A stretch of DNA of 64,000 nucleotides, from contig CAKVDS010000001.1 of assembly GCA_934726455.1 (NCBI GenBank), positions 62,001 through 126,000 on the forward strand, written 5' to 3'. Both the position numbers and the translations under genes were made by a program. This document shows positions 42,830 through 51,578 of the stretch, piece after piece (within the stretch, counting starts at the first letter, position 1; each line of letters opens with the position of its first letter). The notes below the pieces were generated by a model. It had not been told where the DNA came from and did not search any database. It saw only the letters and a list, made by a program, of their open reading frames with translations. The DNA is from an uncultured Bacteroidales bacterium (GTDB lineage: Bacteria; Bacteroidota; Bacteroidia; Bacteroidales; UBA932).

Positions 42830-45721
42830 ATGGCAGAAATCAGATTAAATAAGATAATAAGACAATTCAATGTCGGCCTTGACGATCTCGTGGGATTCCT
42901 CCGCAAGATAGGTGTCGAGGTCGAGGCCAACCCGAACGGCAAGATCTCTGACGAGTATATGCCGGCCATCCGCCGCCAGTTCGGCAAAGACTTGGAACTC
43001 AAGCAGGCAGCCGAAAAAGTGGATATCAAGATAACGGAGATTATCGAAAAGACGAACCGCAAGCAGAAGCAGGACGAAGATGAGGAGGAGCCGGAGCATG
43101 AGACCATCATCAAGAGCAACACCTTCATCAATTCCAAGAAAGACCAGCCGGCGGTAAAGCCTGCGCCTGCACCGGCGCCGACCCCGGTATCAGTGGAGGA
43201 AAAGCCGCAGGAACCGGTGAAGCCTGAACCTGTGACACCGCAGCCGGAGAAGCCGTCCGCAGCGCCAGTCAAGGAGGAGACTCCTGAAGCAGCCAAGCCT
43301 GTGGAGGCGGCTCCGGTCCCGGAACAGAAGCCGGCCCCGGCCGAACCTGTAGAAAAGCCTGTCCCGGTGCCGGAAGTCAAGCCGGCCCCTGAGAAAAAAG
43401 CAGAAGCGTCTCCGGTTGTGGAAGTGAAACCTGCCGCCCCGGCAGTGCAGCATCAGAAGCCTGTACGCGTGGAGACCGCGCCTGCCGCTCAGGCAAAGCC
43501 GTCTCAACCTGAGGCTGAGGTGCAGAAACCTTCTACGGCTGACGCTTCCGGCCTCAAGGTCGTCGGTAAGATTGACTTGAGCCAGTTCGACCGCAAGCCG
43601 GCCAAGAAGCGCGAGCGCATAAGCAAGGGCACGCGCAAGGTGGATGTGGCCAAGGCGGGTGCGAATATCGAGAAATCTCCGAAGAAGGACAACAACAAGG
43701 ACCGTCGTCAAGGCGGGCAGCAGGCGGCCCAGCAGCAGAATCAGGGCAAGGGACGCAAGCGCGACCGCGACCGTTTCAAGCCGGCTCTGACCGAAAGCCA
43801 GCAGGAGGAACTCCAGAAGGAGATCCAGAAGCAGGTCAAAGAGACTTATGCCAAGATGAACGAGGGCAAGAAGAACAACTTCGGAGCCAAGTACCGCAAG
43901 GAGAAGAGGGAGGCTGCCGCGCAGCGTACCCAAGACGAGATGGCGGAGGCGGCAGCGGAGCAGAAGGTATTGAAAGTTACGGAGTTTGTGACCGTCAATG
44001 ACCTTGCGACCCTCATGAACAACACCCCTGTGGTGAAGGTCATCGGCGCCTGCATGAGCCTCGGCCTCATGGTGTCCATCAATCAGAGACTTGATGCCGA
44101 GACCCTCGTGCTCGTTGCCGAGGAATTCGGCTACAAGGTCGAGTTCGTCACTGCCGACATCACCGAAGAGATCAACCAGTCCGAGCAGGTTGACCGTCCG
44201 GAGGATCTCAAGCCGCGTCCGCCTATCATCACTGTGATGGGACATGTGGACCATGGCAAGACATCCCTCCTTGATTATATCCGTAAATCCAATGTTATTG
44301 CCGGTGAGGCCGGCGGTATCACCCAGCATATAGGTGCGTACAATGTCGAATTGCCGGACGGACGCCGGATAACGTTCCTGGATACCCCTGGACATGAGGC
44401 ATTTACGGCCATGCGTGCCCGTGGTGCCCAGCTTACCGACCTTGCCATCATCATTGTCGCAGCTGACGATGCGGTGATGCCGCAGACAATCGAAGCCATC
44501 AACCACGCTCAGGCTGCCAATGTCCCGATGGTGTTTGCCATCAACAAGATAGACAAGCCTGGTGCTGATCCGGACAAGATTCGCCGTCAGCTCGCTGAGA
44601 TGAATATCCTCGTGGAGGACTGGGGCGGCAAGTACCAGTGTCAGGAGATTTCCGCCAAGAAGGGTCTCAATGTGGACAAACTTCTTGAGAAGGTGCTTCT
44701 TGAGACGGATCTTCTTGAACTCAAGGCCAATCCGGACAAGCTGGCGGTAGGTGCTGTCATTGAGTCTTCTCTCGACAAGGGGCGTGGCTATCTGGCTACG
44801 GTGCTTGTGCAGGAAGGGACTCTGCGTCAGGGGGATGTGATGCTTTGTGGAAGTTATTACGGCAGGATAAAGTCGATGTTCAACGAGCGTGGGCAGAAAG
44901 TGACGGAGGCGGGTCCTTCGACACCTGTCTCAGTGCTCGGACTCAACGGGGCTCCGGCGGCAGGAGAGAAGTTCAATGTGATGGCTGACGAGAAGGAGGC
45001 CAAGAACATTGCCAACAAGCGCGAGCAGCTTCTCCGCATCCAGGGCATCAAGACCCAGAAGCACATGACCCTTGAGGAGATAGGACGTCGCATCGCTATC
45101 GGTAATTTCAAGGAACTCAACATCATCGTCAAGGGCGATGTGGACGGCTCTGTCGAGGCGCTGTCGGACTCTCTCATCAAGCTTTCTACCGATGAGGTCA
45201 AGGTCAATGTGATCCACAAGGCTGTCGGTGGCATATCGGAGTCCGATGTGCTTCTTGCCGAGGCCTCCGATGCCGTGATTGTCGGCTTCCAGGTACGTCC
45301 TACCGTCGAGGCCCGCAGGGCCGCCGAGCGTGAGGGTATCGAAATCCGCCTCTACTCTGTCATCTACGACTGTATCAACGATGTCAAGGACGGTATCGAG
45401 GGCATGCTTGAGCCGGAGAAGAAAGAGGAGGTCATCGCGACTGCCGAGGTCAAGCAGACTTTCCGTATCAGCAAGGTCGGGACCATCGCCGGATGTATCA
45501 TCCGCGACGGCAAGATGGTGCAGAAGTCCAAGGTCCGTCTCATCCGCGACGGTATCGTGATCTATACCGGAGAACTCAGTTCCCTGCAGATAGGCAAGGA
45601 TGCCGTCAAGGAGGTCATCGCCGGCAAGGAGTGCGGTATGACCATCGCCGGATACAATGACATCAAGGAGGGCGACATTATCGAGGCCTTCCAGATTGTC
45701 GAAGTCAAGAGGACGCTGTAG
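42830..45721 (+). CDS. infB: translation initiation factor IF-2
   Basis: This 963-residue GTPase delivers initiator tRNA to the ribosome. Residues 1-60 form the N-terminal winged-helix-like domain. About 60-330 is a Pro/Ala/Glu/Lys-rich linker with repeated KPAP and PVPE-type units. A basic stretch with GQQAAQQQNQGKGRKRDRDRF follows. The GTPase domain has VMGHVDHGKTSLLDYI (near 470), LDTPGHEAFT and NKIDKP. The C-terminal domains bind fMet-tRNA. The linker is long, as usual in Bacteroidetes. Confidence 0.97.
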   Translation: MAEIRLNKIIRQFNVGLDDLVGFLRKIGVEVEANPNGKISDEYMPAIRRQFGKDLELKQAAEKVDIKITEIIEKTNRKQKQDEDEEEPEHETIIKSNTFINSKKDQPAVKPAPAPAPTPVSVEEKPQEPVKPEPVTPQPEKPSAAPVKEETPEAAKPVEAAPVPEQKPAPAEPVEKPVPVPEVKPAPEKKAEASPVVEVKPAAPAVQHQKPVRVETAPAAQAKPSQPEAEVQKPSTADASGLKVVGKIDLSQFDRKPAKKRERISKGTRKVDVAKAGANIEKSPKKDNNKDRRQGGQQAAQQQNQGKGRKRDRDRFKPALTESQQEELQKEIQKQVKETYAKMNEGKKNNFGAKYRKEKREAAAQRTQDEMAEAAAEQKVLKVTEFVTVNDLATLMNNTPVVKVIGACMSLGLMVSINQRLDAETLVLVAEEFGYKVEFVTADITEEINQSEQVDRPEDLKPRPPIITVMGHVDHGKTSLLDYIRKSNVIAGEAGGITQHIGAYNVELPDGRRITFLDTPGHEAFTAMRARGAQLTDLAIIIVAADDAVMPQTIEAINHAQAANVPMVFAINKIDKPGADPDKIRRQLAEMNILVEDWGGKYQCQEISAKKGLNVDKLLEKVLLETDLLELKANPDKLAVGAVIESSLDKGRGYLATVLVQEGTLRQGDVMLCGSYYGRIKSMFNERGQKVTEAGPSTPVSVLGLNGAPAAGEKFNVMADEKEAKNIANKREQLLRIQGIKTQKHMTLEEIGRRIAIGNFKELNIIVKGDVDGSVEALSDSLIKLSTDEVKVNVIHKAVGGISESDVLLAEASDAVIVGFQVRPTVEARRAAEREGIEIRLYSVIYDCINDVKDGIEGMLEPEKKEEVIATAEVKQTFRISKVGTIAGCIIRDGKMVQKSKVRLIRDGIVIYTGELSSLQIGKDAVKEVIAGKECGMTIAGYNDIKEGDIIEAFQIVEVKRTL

Positions 45722-45744
45722 GCGTTTTGACTGAATATTTTGAG

Positions 45745-45779
45745 ACCCCGGTTGAAAAATGTTTTTCAGCCGGGGTTTT
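45745..45779 (+). terminator. terminator of rimP-nusA-infB
   Basis: ACCCCGGTTGAAAAA pairs with TTTTTCAGCCGGGGT across a two-base loop with one mismatch, followed by a short T-run. It begins 24 bases after the infB stop. Confidence 0.82.
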
Positions 45780-45782
45780 CAT

Positions 45783-45873
45783 GCGCCAAAACTCTCGTTT
45801 TATCATCGATTTGGCGCGCTTTTATAGTGTATAACGCGCCAAAACTCTCGTTTTATCATCGATTTGGCGCGCT
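45783..45873 (+). repeat. two identical 38-bp inverted-repeat elements, putative operators of the AAA ATPase gene
   Basis: The same 38 bases, with arms GCGCCAAA and TTTGGCGC around an 18-22-base centre, occur at 45783-45820 and 45836-45873. The period is 53 bases, close to five helical turns. The second copy ends just before the -33 region of the ATPase promoter. Perfect conservation, spacing and position suggest paired protein-binding sites. Confidence 0.65.
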
Positions 45874-45901
45874 ATGGCTTGTTTTTCCGGAGTGTTTACA
45901 G

Positions 45902-45909
45902 TATATTTG
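45902..45909 (+). promoter_or_regulatory. -7 box of the ATPase-PAS-TPR regulator unit
   Basis: TATATTTG matches the consensus; CTTG lies 20 bases upstream as a weak -33 box. The box is 20 bases before the ATG at 45930. Confidence 0.65.
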
Positions 45910-45929
45910 CCAATACTAAGTATGTATAT

Positions 45930-47357
45930 ATGAGAGAATTGATTGGTAGAAATGCGGAAAGCAGGCTGCTTGAACAGTATATCGGGAGTTCAAAATCGGA
46001 ATTCATCGCGATTTATGGCCGTCGTCGTGTCGGAAAAACTTATTTGATAACGGAGACTTTCAAAGACAGGCTTGCGTTCGATATGACCGGTGTTTTGGAG
46101 GGTGACAAGGAGGATCAGATGTCCAGTTTTTTTCTGTCACTTCAGAAGGCCGGCTATGGTGGCACTAAGCCGAAGAACTGGATTGAGGCCTTCGAGGCCT
46201 TGAAAGTTGTGCTTGCCCCGGCATCGGCAAAAGGCACGGCTATCATATTCATTGATGAATTGCCTTGCCTTGACACACCGAGGTCGGGCTTGGTAAAGGC
46301 TTTGGACTTGTTTTGGAACGGTTGGGCTGCCCGTCAAAAGAACGTAAAACTGATTGTCTGCGGTTCTGCCACGACTTGGATGGTGGACAATATCATTGAC
46401 AACCACGGGGGACTTCATGACCGGATAACACACGAATTGCACCTGCATCCATTTACTCTTGGAGAGACAGAGGAATACTTGAAAACCAATGGCTTCCGCT
46501 GGAACAGGCTCTCTGTTGCCCAGGCGTATATGATATTGGGAGGTATTCCATATTACCTGAGTCTGCTTGACAAGGGACAGAGTCTCACTGAAAACATTGA
46601 CAGGCTGTTTTTCTCCGCAGATGCGGAATTGCACCGTGAATATGACCGGTTGTTCAAGTCCCTTTTCCGGAACCCGCAACCCTACGTGAAGATAATACAA
46701 TTGCTTTCATCCAATCGTAAAGGGTTGACCCGTAATGAAATCAGTGAGAAGCTCGGCAAGGAGACCGGAGGCCATCTGAGCAAAATGCTGGAGAATCTGG
46801 AGAACTGTGATTTCATCCGCAAATATTGCGTCATAGAGAAGAAAATCAGCTCGAAGAACGGAATATACCAGCTGGTTGATTTTTTTACTCGTTTTCATAA
46901 CGATTTCTGTGTCAAAGGGACGACGGATGACCATTATTGGAGCAACAGCTTGAATACTCCAAAGCAGAACAACTGGTACGGCCTTGCTTTCGAGCGTCTA
47001 TGTCAGGCGCATATACCCCAGATTAAAAAGGCTCTCGGAATCGACAGGATCCATACAGAATATTATTCTTGGAGAAGCAAGGAAAGCAAACCTGCCGCTC
47101 AGGTTGATCTGGTCATCGAGCGTGCTGATCAGATCACCAATCTGTGTGAGATCAAGTACTGCCGTGCCGAATATTCAATCGATTCTGACGAAAACGCCAA
47201 ACTGCAGAATCGTGTGGCTGATTTCGAGCGTGAGACCGGTACCCGCAGCGCCGTCAACCTTACCTTCATCACCACTTTCGGTCTCAAGCCCAACAGCTAT
47301 TCCTCTGATATCCACTATCATGTCCAGCTTGACGCATTATTCGATAACGTGAATTAA
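45930..47357 (+). CDS. AAA ATPase of the archaeal-ATPase/DUF234 type
   Basis: This 475-residue protein starts at MRELIGRNAESRLLEQYI. Walker A is YGRRRVGKTYLI (near 30-41), Walker B is AIIFIDELPCLDTP (near 107-120), and CGSATTWMVDNI is a sensor. A winged-helix section (RKGLTRNEISEKLGKETGGHLSKMLENL) and a C-terminal DUF234-type nuclease-like domain follow (WYGLAFERLCQAHI, AAQVDLVIERADQITNLCEIKYC, where D, E and K fit PD-(D/E)xK spacing). The family is widespread in Bacteroidetes and archaea without a settled role. It is followed after six bases by a PAS protein and then a TPR regulator, which is unusual for a gene family usually found alone. Confidence 0.85.
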   Translation: MRELIGRNAESRLLEQYIGSSKSEFIAIYGRRRVGKTYLITETFKDRLAFDMTGVLEGDKEDQMSSFFLSLQKAGYGGTKPKNWIEAFEALKVVLAPASAKGTAIIFIDELPCLDTPRSGLVKALDLFWNGWAARQKNVKLIVCGSATTWMVDNIIDNHGGLHDRITHELHLHPFTLGETEEYLKTNGFRWNRLSVAQAYMILGGIPYYLSLLDKGQSLTENIDRLFFSADAELHREYDRLFKSLFRNPQPYVKIIQLLSSNRKGLTRNEISEKLGKETGGHLSKMLENLENCDFIRKYCVIEKKISSKNGIYQLVDFFTRFHNDFCVKGTTDDHYWSNSLNTPKQNNWYGLAFERLCQAHIPQIKKALGIDRIHTEYYSWRSKESKPAAQVDLVIERADQITNLCEIKYCRAEYSIDSDENAKLQNRVADFERETGTRSAVNLTFITTFGLKPNSYSSDIHYHVQLDALFDNVN

Positions 47358-47363
47358 TTTGAT

Positions 47364-47699
47364 ATGATACCTGACTGGGCTTGGGGGCTGGACTGCTCCA
47401 TCACCGTCTGCGACAAGGACGGCATAATCATCTATATGAACGACAAAGCTGTACGCCAATACAGCCGTCATGGTGACCTTATAGGCCGCAATCTTTTCGA
47501 CTGCCATTCGGAGCGCTCGCGGGAGATTATCAGAGGGTTGCTTGAGAGCGGCGGAAGCAATTGCTACACCATCGAGAAACGCGGTGTCCGCAAACTTATT
47601 TTCCAAAGTGCCTGGACAGACGCCTCCGGTGCAGTGGGCGGCCTCTGCGAGATCTCGATAGTCACTCCCGAGGGGATGCCGCATCATGTCAGGGAATAG
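47364..47699 (+). CDS. single PAS-domain protein
   Basis: This 111-residue protein is a lone PAS domain. DWAWGLDCSITVCDKDGIIIYMNDKAVRQYSRHGDLIGRNLFDCH shows the usual PAS beginning, and RGVRKLIFQSAWTDASGAVGGLCEISIV the closing strands. It has no kinase, cyclase or HTH output domain and no signal peptide, so it should be a cytoplasmic sensor acting on a partner. It ends two bases before the TPR regulator gene, the most likely partner by position. The ligand is unknown. Confidence 0.78.
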   Translation: MIPDWAWGLDCSITVCDKDGIIIYMNDKAVRQYSRHGDLIGRNLFDCHSERSREIIRGLLESGGSNCYTIEKRGVRKLIFQSAWTDASGAVGGLCEISIVTPEGMPHHVRE

Positions 47700-47701
47700 C
47701 C

Positions 47702-49339
47702 ATGCGTAGGGCAGTTATTCTCATTGCGGCGCTTGCTTTATTCTTGGCTTGCGCTGATGATGCTGTTCAGCGAGAAGTGTTGGACGGTGTCGAGGCGATT
47801 ATTGAGGAGGATCCTTCCGGGGCTTTGCAGAGGCTTTCGGTGATGGACACTGTGTCTTTGCGGTCGAAGCCGTTGAAAGCCAGATATGCATTGCTCAAGA
47901 GCATGGCGCTGGACAAGACATATGTTGACAAGACGGATTTTGGTGTCATCCAGCCGGCGCTGGACTACTATTCCAGAAAGGGAACGGCTACCGAAAAACT
48001 GCGTGCAGCCTACTATCAGGGCCGTATTTATCAGAATAAAGGGAATCTCGGCCTTGCGATGGATTGTTTCGCACAGGCGGAATCCGAAGTCGAGGAGTCG
48101 GAGGACAGGCTCACGGCTGCAAGACTGTATTCTGCGGAAGCACTTATATATGAGAGGCTCTATGATTTTGAGGAGGCGATAGAGTACAACACCCGTGCAG
48201 CGGCTCTGTTCCGTGAAGAGGGGAGAGTGCGCAGCTATGTCAATATGCTCAGCCGGATTGTCAATGAGTACACAGTGTCCGGCGATGCCTCGAAAGCTGC
48301 GGAGTATCTTGATTTGATCGAGATGTCGGATTCTTCCTCATACTCATATAGGCAGAACAAGTATTATTGGTCTTCGCTCCTTGCATATTCCGTGGCGTTC
48401 AAGAAATCTCGTGAAGAGATTGCCATGCTGCTCGCTGACTATTTTCGCAATGTGCCTTCGGAGGATGTGGATTGGCTGTCTGTGGCAACTGCCTTTTGCT
48501 TTGTCGGGGAGCTTGCCAAGGCTGAGGATGCGTTGGAAAAGTATGTGTCCACTGCTGGCGTCTTGAACAAGACGAGGTATGCGGCTGTGTGCTCAAAGGT
48601 CTACCGTTTGTCCGGGGATTCGGAGAAGGCATTGGAGTGTTATGAAAAGTATGTCCGCGCTGCGGATTCTGCCCGGTTCGCTTCATATAGGACTGATGCC
48701 CAGTTCGTCTCCGAGCGTTACAGGCTGGAGGAGGCCCGTCTGGAAGAGCAGACCCGGAAGAACCGGATTCTGTTTGTCGGGATGGCGGTTCTGTTTGCCG
48801 CCGCTGTTGTGATTTTTGCACTTGTGGTCCGGTACCGTCACAGTAAACTTGAACAGAGCCGTCTTTTGGTCCTGTATGACAGGATTGCGGTCGAGAGGGA
48901 CGCTCTTTCGGCCAAGTTGGTGGAAAGTGAAAATGTGCTCAATGAGGATGCACGTGCCGCTTTGAATGCTAAACTTGCTCTTTTTGACCGTTTTCTGTCT
49001 GCCGGCATATCCGAAGACAGCGAGATTGACCGCAAGGCTTTCAAGGACATGGAGCGTATGCTTTTTGACCGGGAGGAGTTCATGGAACTCAACCGTTTGA
49101 GTTATAAGGCAAGTCATCCGTCTTTTGTCCGTTACCTTGAGGGGAAGGGGCTTTCCGGGTGGGAGGTCGGTTATTGCTGCCTGTATGCCATGGGCTTGAA
49201 AGGTAAGGATATAGGCAAATATCTCCAAAAAGGTGGGCACTTCAACATCAGCAGCCGCATCCGATCGAAACTTGGGATTTCTTCGCATGACACGAACCTT
49301 GGAATCTACATCCGGAAGCTGTTGGCGGAGCTTGGTTAA
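47702..49339 (+). CDS. TPR / single-membrane-helix / C-terminal HTH-like regulator
   Basis: This 545-residue protein has an N-terminal signal with a lipobox-like LFLAC17, then helical TPR-type repeats to ~345 (AAYYQGRIYQNKGNLGLAMDCF; ARLYSAEALIYERLYDFEEAI). A membrane helix lies at 356-377, followed by a coiled coil and a C-terminal segment resembling a LuxR-like HTH (LSGWEVGYCCLYAMGLKGKDIGKYL, SSRIRSKLGISSHDTNLGIYIRKLL). Such TPR-membrane-HTH regulators are common in Bacteroidales and often lie next to genes for small secreted proteins, as here. I start at MRRAVILIAALA, two bases after the PAS gene. It likely senses an envelope signal and regulates the operon downstream. Confidence 0.8.
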   Translation: MRRAVILIAALALFLACADDAVQREVLDGVEAIIEEDPSGALQRLSVMDTVSLRSKPLKARYALLKSMALDKTYVDKTDFGVIQPALDYYSRKGTATEKLRAAYYQGRIYQNKGNLGLAMDCFAQAESEVEESEDRLTAARLYSAEALIYERLYDFEEAIEYNTRAAALFREEGRVRSYVNMLSRIVNEYTVSGDASKAAEYLDLIEMSDSSSYSYRQNKYYWSSLLAYSVAFKKSREEIAMLLADYFRNVPSEDVDWLSVATAFCFVGELAKAEDALEKYVSTAGVLNKTRYAAVCSKVYRLSGDSEKALECYEKYVRAADSARFASYRTDAQFVSERYRLEEARLEEQTRKNRILFVGMAVLFAAAVVIFALVVRYRHSKLEQSRLLVLYDRIAVERDALSAKLVESENVLNEDARAALNAKLALFDRFLSAGISEDSEIDRKAFKDMERMLFDREEFMELNRLSYKASHPSFVRYLEGKGLSGWEVGYCCLYAMGLKGKDIGKYLQKGGHFNISSRIRSKLGISSHDTNLGIYIRKLLAELG

Positions 49340-49446
49340 ACTTTTTATTGTCTGCCAATGGTGGCATCTTGGTATTCACTTGATTTTTAGTGTGTTGTGG
49401 AGTGGTTATGTGGCGAAAATCTATTGGCGGTTAAACTTTTATGAGG

Positions 49447-49454
49447 TAGCTTTG
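49447..49454 (+). promoter_or_regulatory. -7 box of the six-gene lipoprotein operon
   Basis: TAGCTTTG matches TAnnTTTG and lies 23 bases before the first ATG; ATTG is found 20 bases upstream as a partial -33 box. The 138-base gap before it holds nothing else I can identify. Confidence 0.6.
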
Positions 49455-49477
49455 TCTTGTTGAAACAGGCAAAGTAT

Positions 49478-49861
49478 ATGAAAAAATTTATTTTATGCGT
49501 GGCCGCCGTCTTTTGCGCCTTGACGTTTGCGCGAGCTGCTCAAGACGAACCGGAGTCACTTGAAGTGGAGGTTTTTACAACAGGAAAGGGGTATGAGCGT
49601 TCTGGCTGCCTTTATGTGGAAGCGTTCTTGTATAGGACATCCATGACTATTGAAGTGCTGATGGACGATTATGGTGAAGCGGCTTTTCGGATTTATGATG
49701 ACATAGGGAATGAATACGAGTCGGTTGAAGAACACTTGGATGGTTTCAAGCGAGTCAGCTTGGCTGTGCCTGATATTCCCGGCCGTTATTGCCTGCGGAT
49801 CAGTTCGGCTTCTGTGACTGCGTTTGCATACTTTGATGTCGGTGTTAACAACTTAAAATAA
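49478..49861 (+). CDS. small secreted DUF3244-like protein
   Basis: This 127-residue exported protein has a signal peptide ending near FARAAQ (residue 20). The mature part (YERSGCLYVEAFLYRTSMTIEVLMDDYGEAAFRIYDD, then PDIPGRYCLRISSASVTAFAYFDV) looks like the single beta-sandwich of DUF3244-type proteins. These are often encoded beside TPR-HTH regulators in Bacteroidales. The start MKKFILCV is chosen for its signal peptide. It is the first gene of the operon and probably periplasmic or surface-exposed. Confidence 0.65.
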   Translation: MKKFILCVAAVFCALTFARAAQDEPESLEVEVFTTGKGYERSGCLYVEAFLYRTSMTIEVLMDDYGEAAFRIYDDIGNEYESVEEHLDGFKRVSLAVPDIPGRYCLRISSASVTAFAYFDVGVNNLK

Positions 49862-49867
49862 ACAGAT

Positions 49868-50701
49868 ATGATTTGTAAATTGTTCAAGACTATCAGTTCT
49901 TCATTGGTAATCACTGCGGCAGTCTTGATTCTGTCGGCTTCATGCTGTGAGGATAACAGGCCTCCGATTACCGAAAAATATCCAGAAAAAGGGGAGTTAA
50001 GAATTGATGCCCCTATTTTCCTGAGGTACAATTTAACGACATTCATAGAAAAGTGTAGGGAAAAAGGGTATGTTATTCCGGATTTGGATATACAGGAATT
50101 GAGTGATTATAATAATATGGTCCCTGCTGGTAGTAGCTGGCTTGATTTCTATACTTTATTCAAAAAAACTGAGACTTTTCCGGGAACAAGGCCTGAAGTG
50201 AAATTCCTCTTCTCAGCACCTGATTGTAAAGATGCAATAACGGTGTCTTATCATGCGTTTGACAGTGATTTGTGTGAAAATAAGGTCATAAAGAACGCCC
50301 CTAAAATCAATTCAAATCATTGGATCGATTTTTCAGCGCGTACAATTAAAACCTCGCATAGCGGTATCTCTGTCAAATGGAGTAAGCAATTTAGTATGAC
50401 TGGAGTTGGTGTTGAAATGGTAATTGATCTGCCGGGAACCGTTGAGTATCCTTTTTATGTCTTTACGACAAGCACGAAAGGTGGCAATCAGGCGGCTGCA
50501 CGTATTGATGGGCAGAGAGTGGATCTTGTGCAAAATACAGTGGATCAAGAATTCGTGGTAGCAGGGACAGTCTCTGTGATAATTGTTGACGATTCTCCAA
50601 TCGTTTCTCCTATAATGAAACAAAGCGTATGTGTGGGTGGGGTCTTAGATGATAAAGTCAAATGGGACACTCCAGTAATTGTTGAACTTGATAAATTGTA
50701 A
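49868..50701 (+). CDS. lipoprotein of unknown function
   Basis: This 277-residue lipoprotein has a lipobox around LSASC with a second Cys following. The mature part is beta-rich (DAITVSYHAFDSDLCENK; WIDFSARTIKTSHSGISVKW; TVEYPFYVFTTSTKGG). I do not recognise a family. It lies six bases after the DUF3244-like gene and four before the next lipoprotein. The base composition is more A+T-rich than in the core genes of the window, which suggests accessory DNA. Confidence 0.65.
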   Translation: MICKLFKTISSSLVITAAVLILSASCCEDNRPPITEKYPEKGELRIDAPIFLRYNLTTFIEKCREKGYVIPDLDIQELSDYNNMVPAGSSWLDFYTLFKKTETFPGTRPEVKFLFSAPDCKDAITVSYHAFDSDLCENKVIKNAPKINSNHWIDFSARTIKTSHSGISVKWSKQFSMTGVGVEMVIDLPGTVEYPFYVFTTSTKGGNQAAARIDGQRVDLVQNTVDQEFVVAGTVSVIIVDDSPIVSPIMKQSVCVGGVLDDKVKWDTPVIVELDKL

Positions 50702-50705
50702 TAAT

Positions 50706-51578
50706 ATGAGACACTTCAATTTGATTTTCTTCCCATTCTTTTTCTCTATTTGGTTGATTTCCTGTACGGGTAAGGAATACATCAGTGATAATGCAGTGGA
50801 GACGAATGGTTTAGAAGTAGATGTGACCGACGAAAACTATATGAGTGACGTTCAAGTTACCGAGGGCTATGGAGATTTTGGAAAGTACTCTTCGTATCTT
50901 GTCGGAGCGGATGCTACAGTCGGTATATCATCGTCAAGATACTATCCACTTGGAGATGAGAGGGTCGTAGCCTATTATGAGCCATTTGATGAGATCCGTA
51001 CAAAGGGAAGTCTGGCTGAAATTGATTCTGAGGAATTCTTGATGAATGGCCGTGCCTTGTTCTCTCCTATGACCAAGTCAGAAAAGGGGCAGATTCATGC
51101 TATGTTTGGAGGCCCGGTCTCGTTTTCTCTTAGGGAGGCGGAGATTGCGACCAAAGGTAATTTCGATGCTGGTGTGGAACTGTATGCACCGGAAATTGTA
51201 AGAATCAGTTTTCCGACTGTAACTTCTGAGCAGAATCGCTATCCGTTGTGCTATTATAAAGATTTTGTGGTCAAGTGGAATGCCGATTCTAAGAACGACA
51301 ACGGGGTTCTGATTGTTGTAAGGTGGTCGGGAACGATGATATTTGGAGAAGACTACTCCTCTTCATATATTTGTAGGGCTGTGCGCTCGGAAGATACGGG
51401 TTCTTTTGAACTTGATGATAATATGTTTGACGGAATCCCGGATGCGGCGCTGTGCAGTCTGTGTCTGTTGAGAGGAGATTTTGAAGACGTGGAGATAGAT
51501 GATGCCACACTTCGCGTATTGGCTGAGACACACGATGAACTTGATTTTGTATTGGTGAGAAATATTGAGACAGAATGA
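50706..51578 (+). CDS. lipoprotein of unknown function
   Basis: This 290-residue lipoprotein starts at MRHFNLIFFPFFF and has a lipobox LISC (Cys19). Mature segments include YGDFGKYSSYLVGADATVG, SFSLREAEIATKGNFDAGV and YKDFVVKWNADSKNDNGVL; the last part looks like a domain with Ig-like strands. I do not recognise the family. The ATG is four bases after the previous stop. Its own stop overlaps the next gene by four bases. Confidence 0.65.
   Translation: MRHFNLIFFPFFFSIWLISCTGKEYISDNAVETNGLEVDVTDENYMSDVQVTEGYGDFGKYSSYLVGADATVGISSSRYYPLGDERVVAYYEPFDEIRTKGSLAEIDSEEFLMNGRALFSPMTKSEKGQIHAMFGGPVSFSLREAEIATKGNFDAGVELYAPEIVRISFPTVTSEQNRYPLCYYKDFVVKWNADSKNDNGVLIVVRWSGTMIFGEDYSSSYICRAVRSEDTGSFELDDNMFDGIPDAALCSLCLLRGDFEDVEIDDATLRVLAETHDELDFVLVRNIETE

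Noticed and set aside
43190..44506. 438-codon open frame antisense to infB
   Set aside because: It mirrors the GC-biased codon pattern of infB, is rich in Leu/Arg/His runs, has no domain, and infB is certain.
45783..45873. CRISPR array
   Set aside because: Only two repeat copies, each itself an inverted repeat, and no cas genes in the window.
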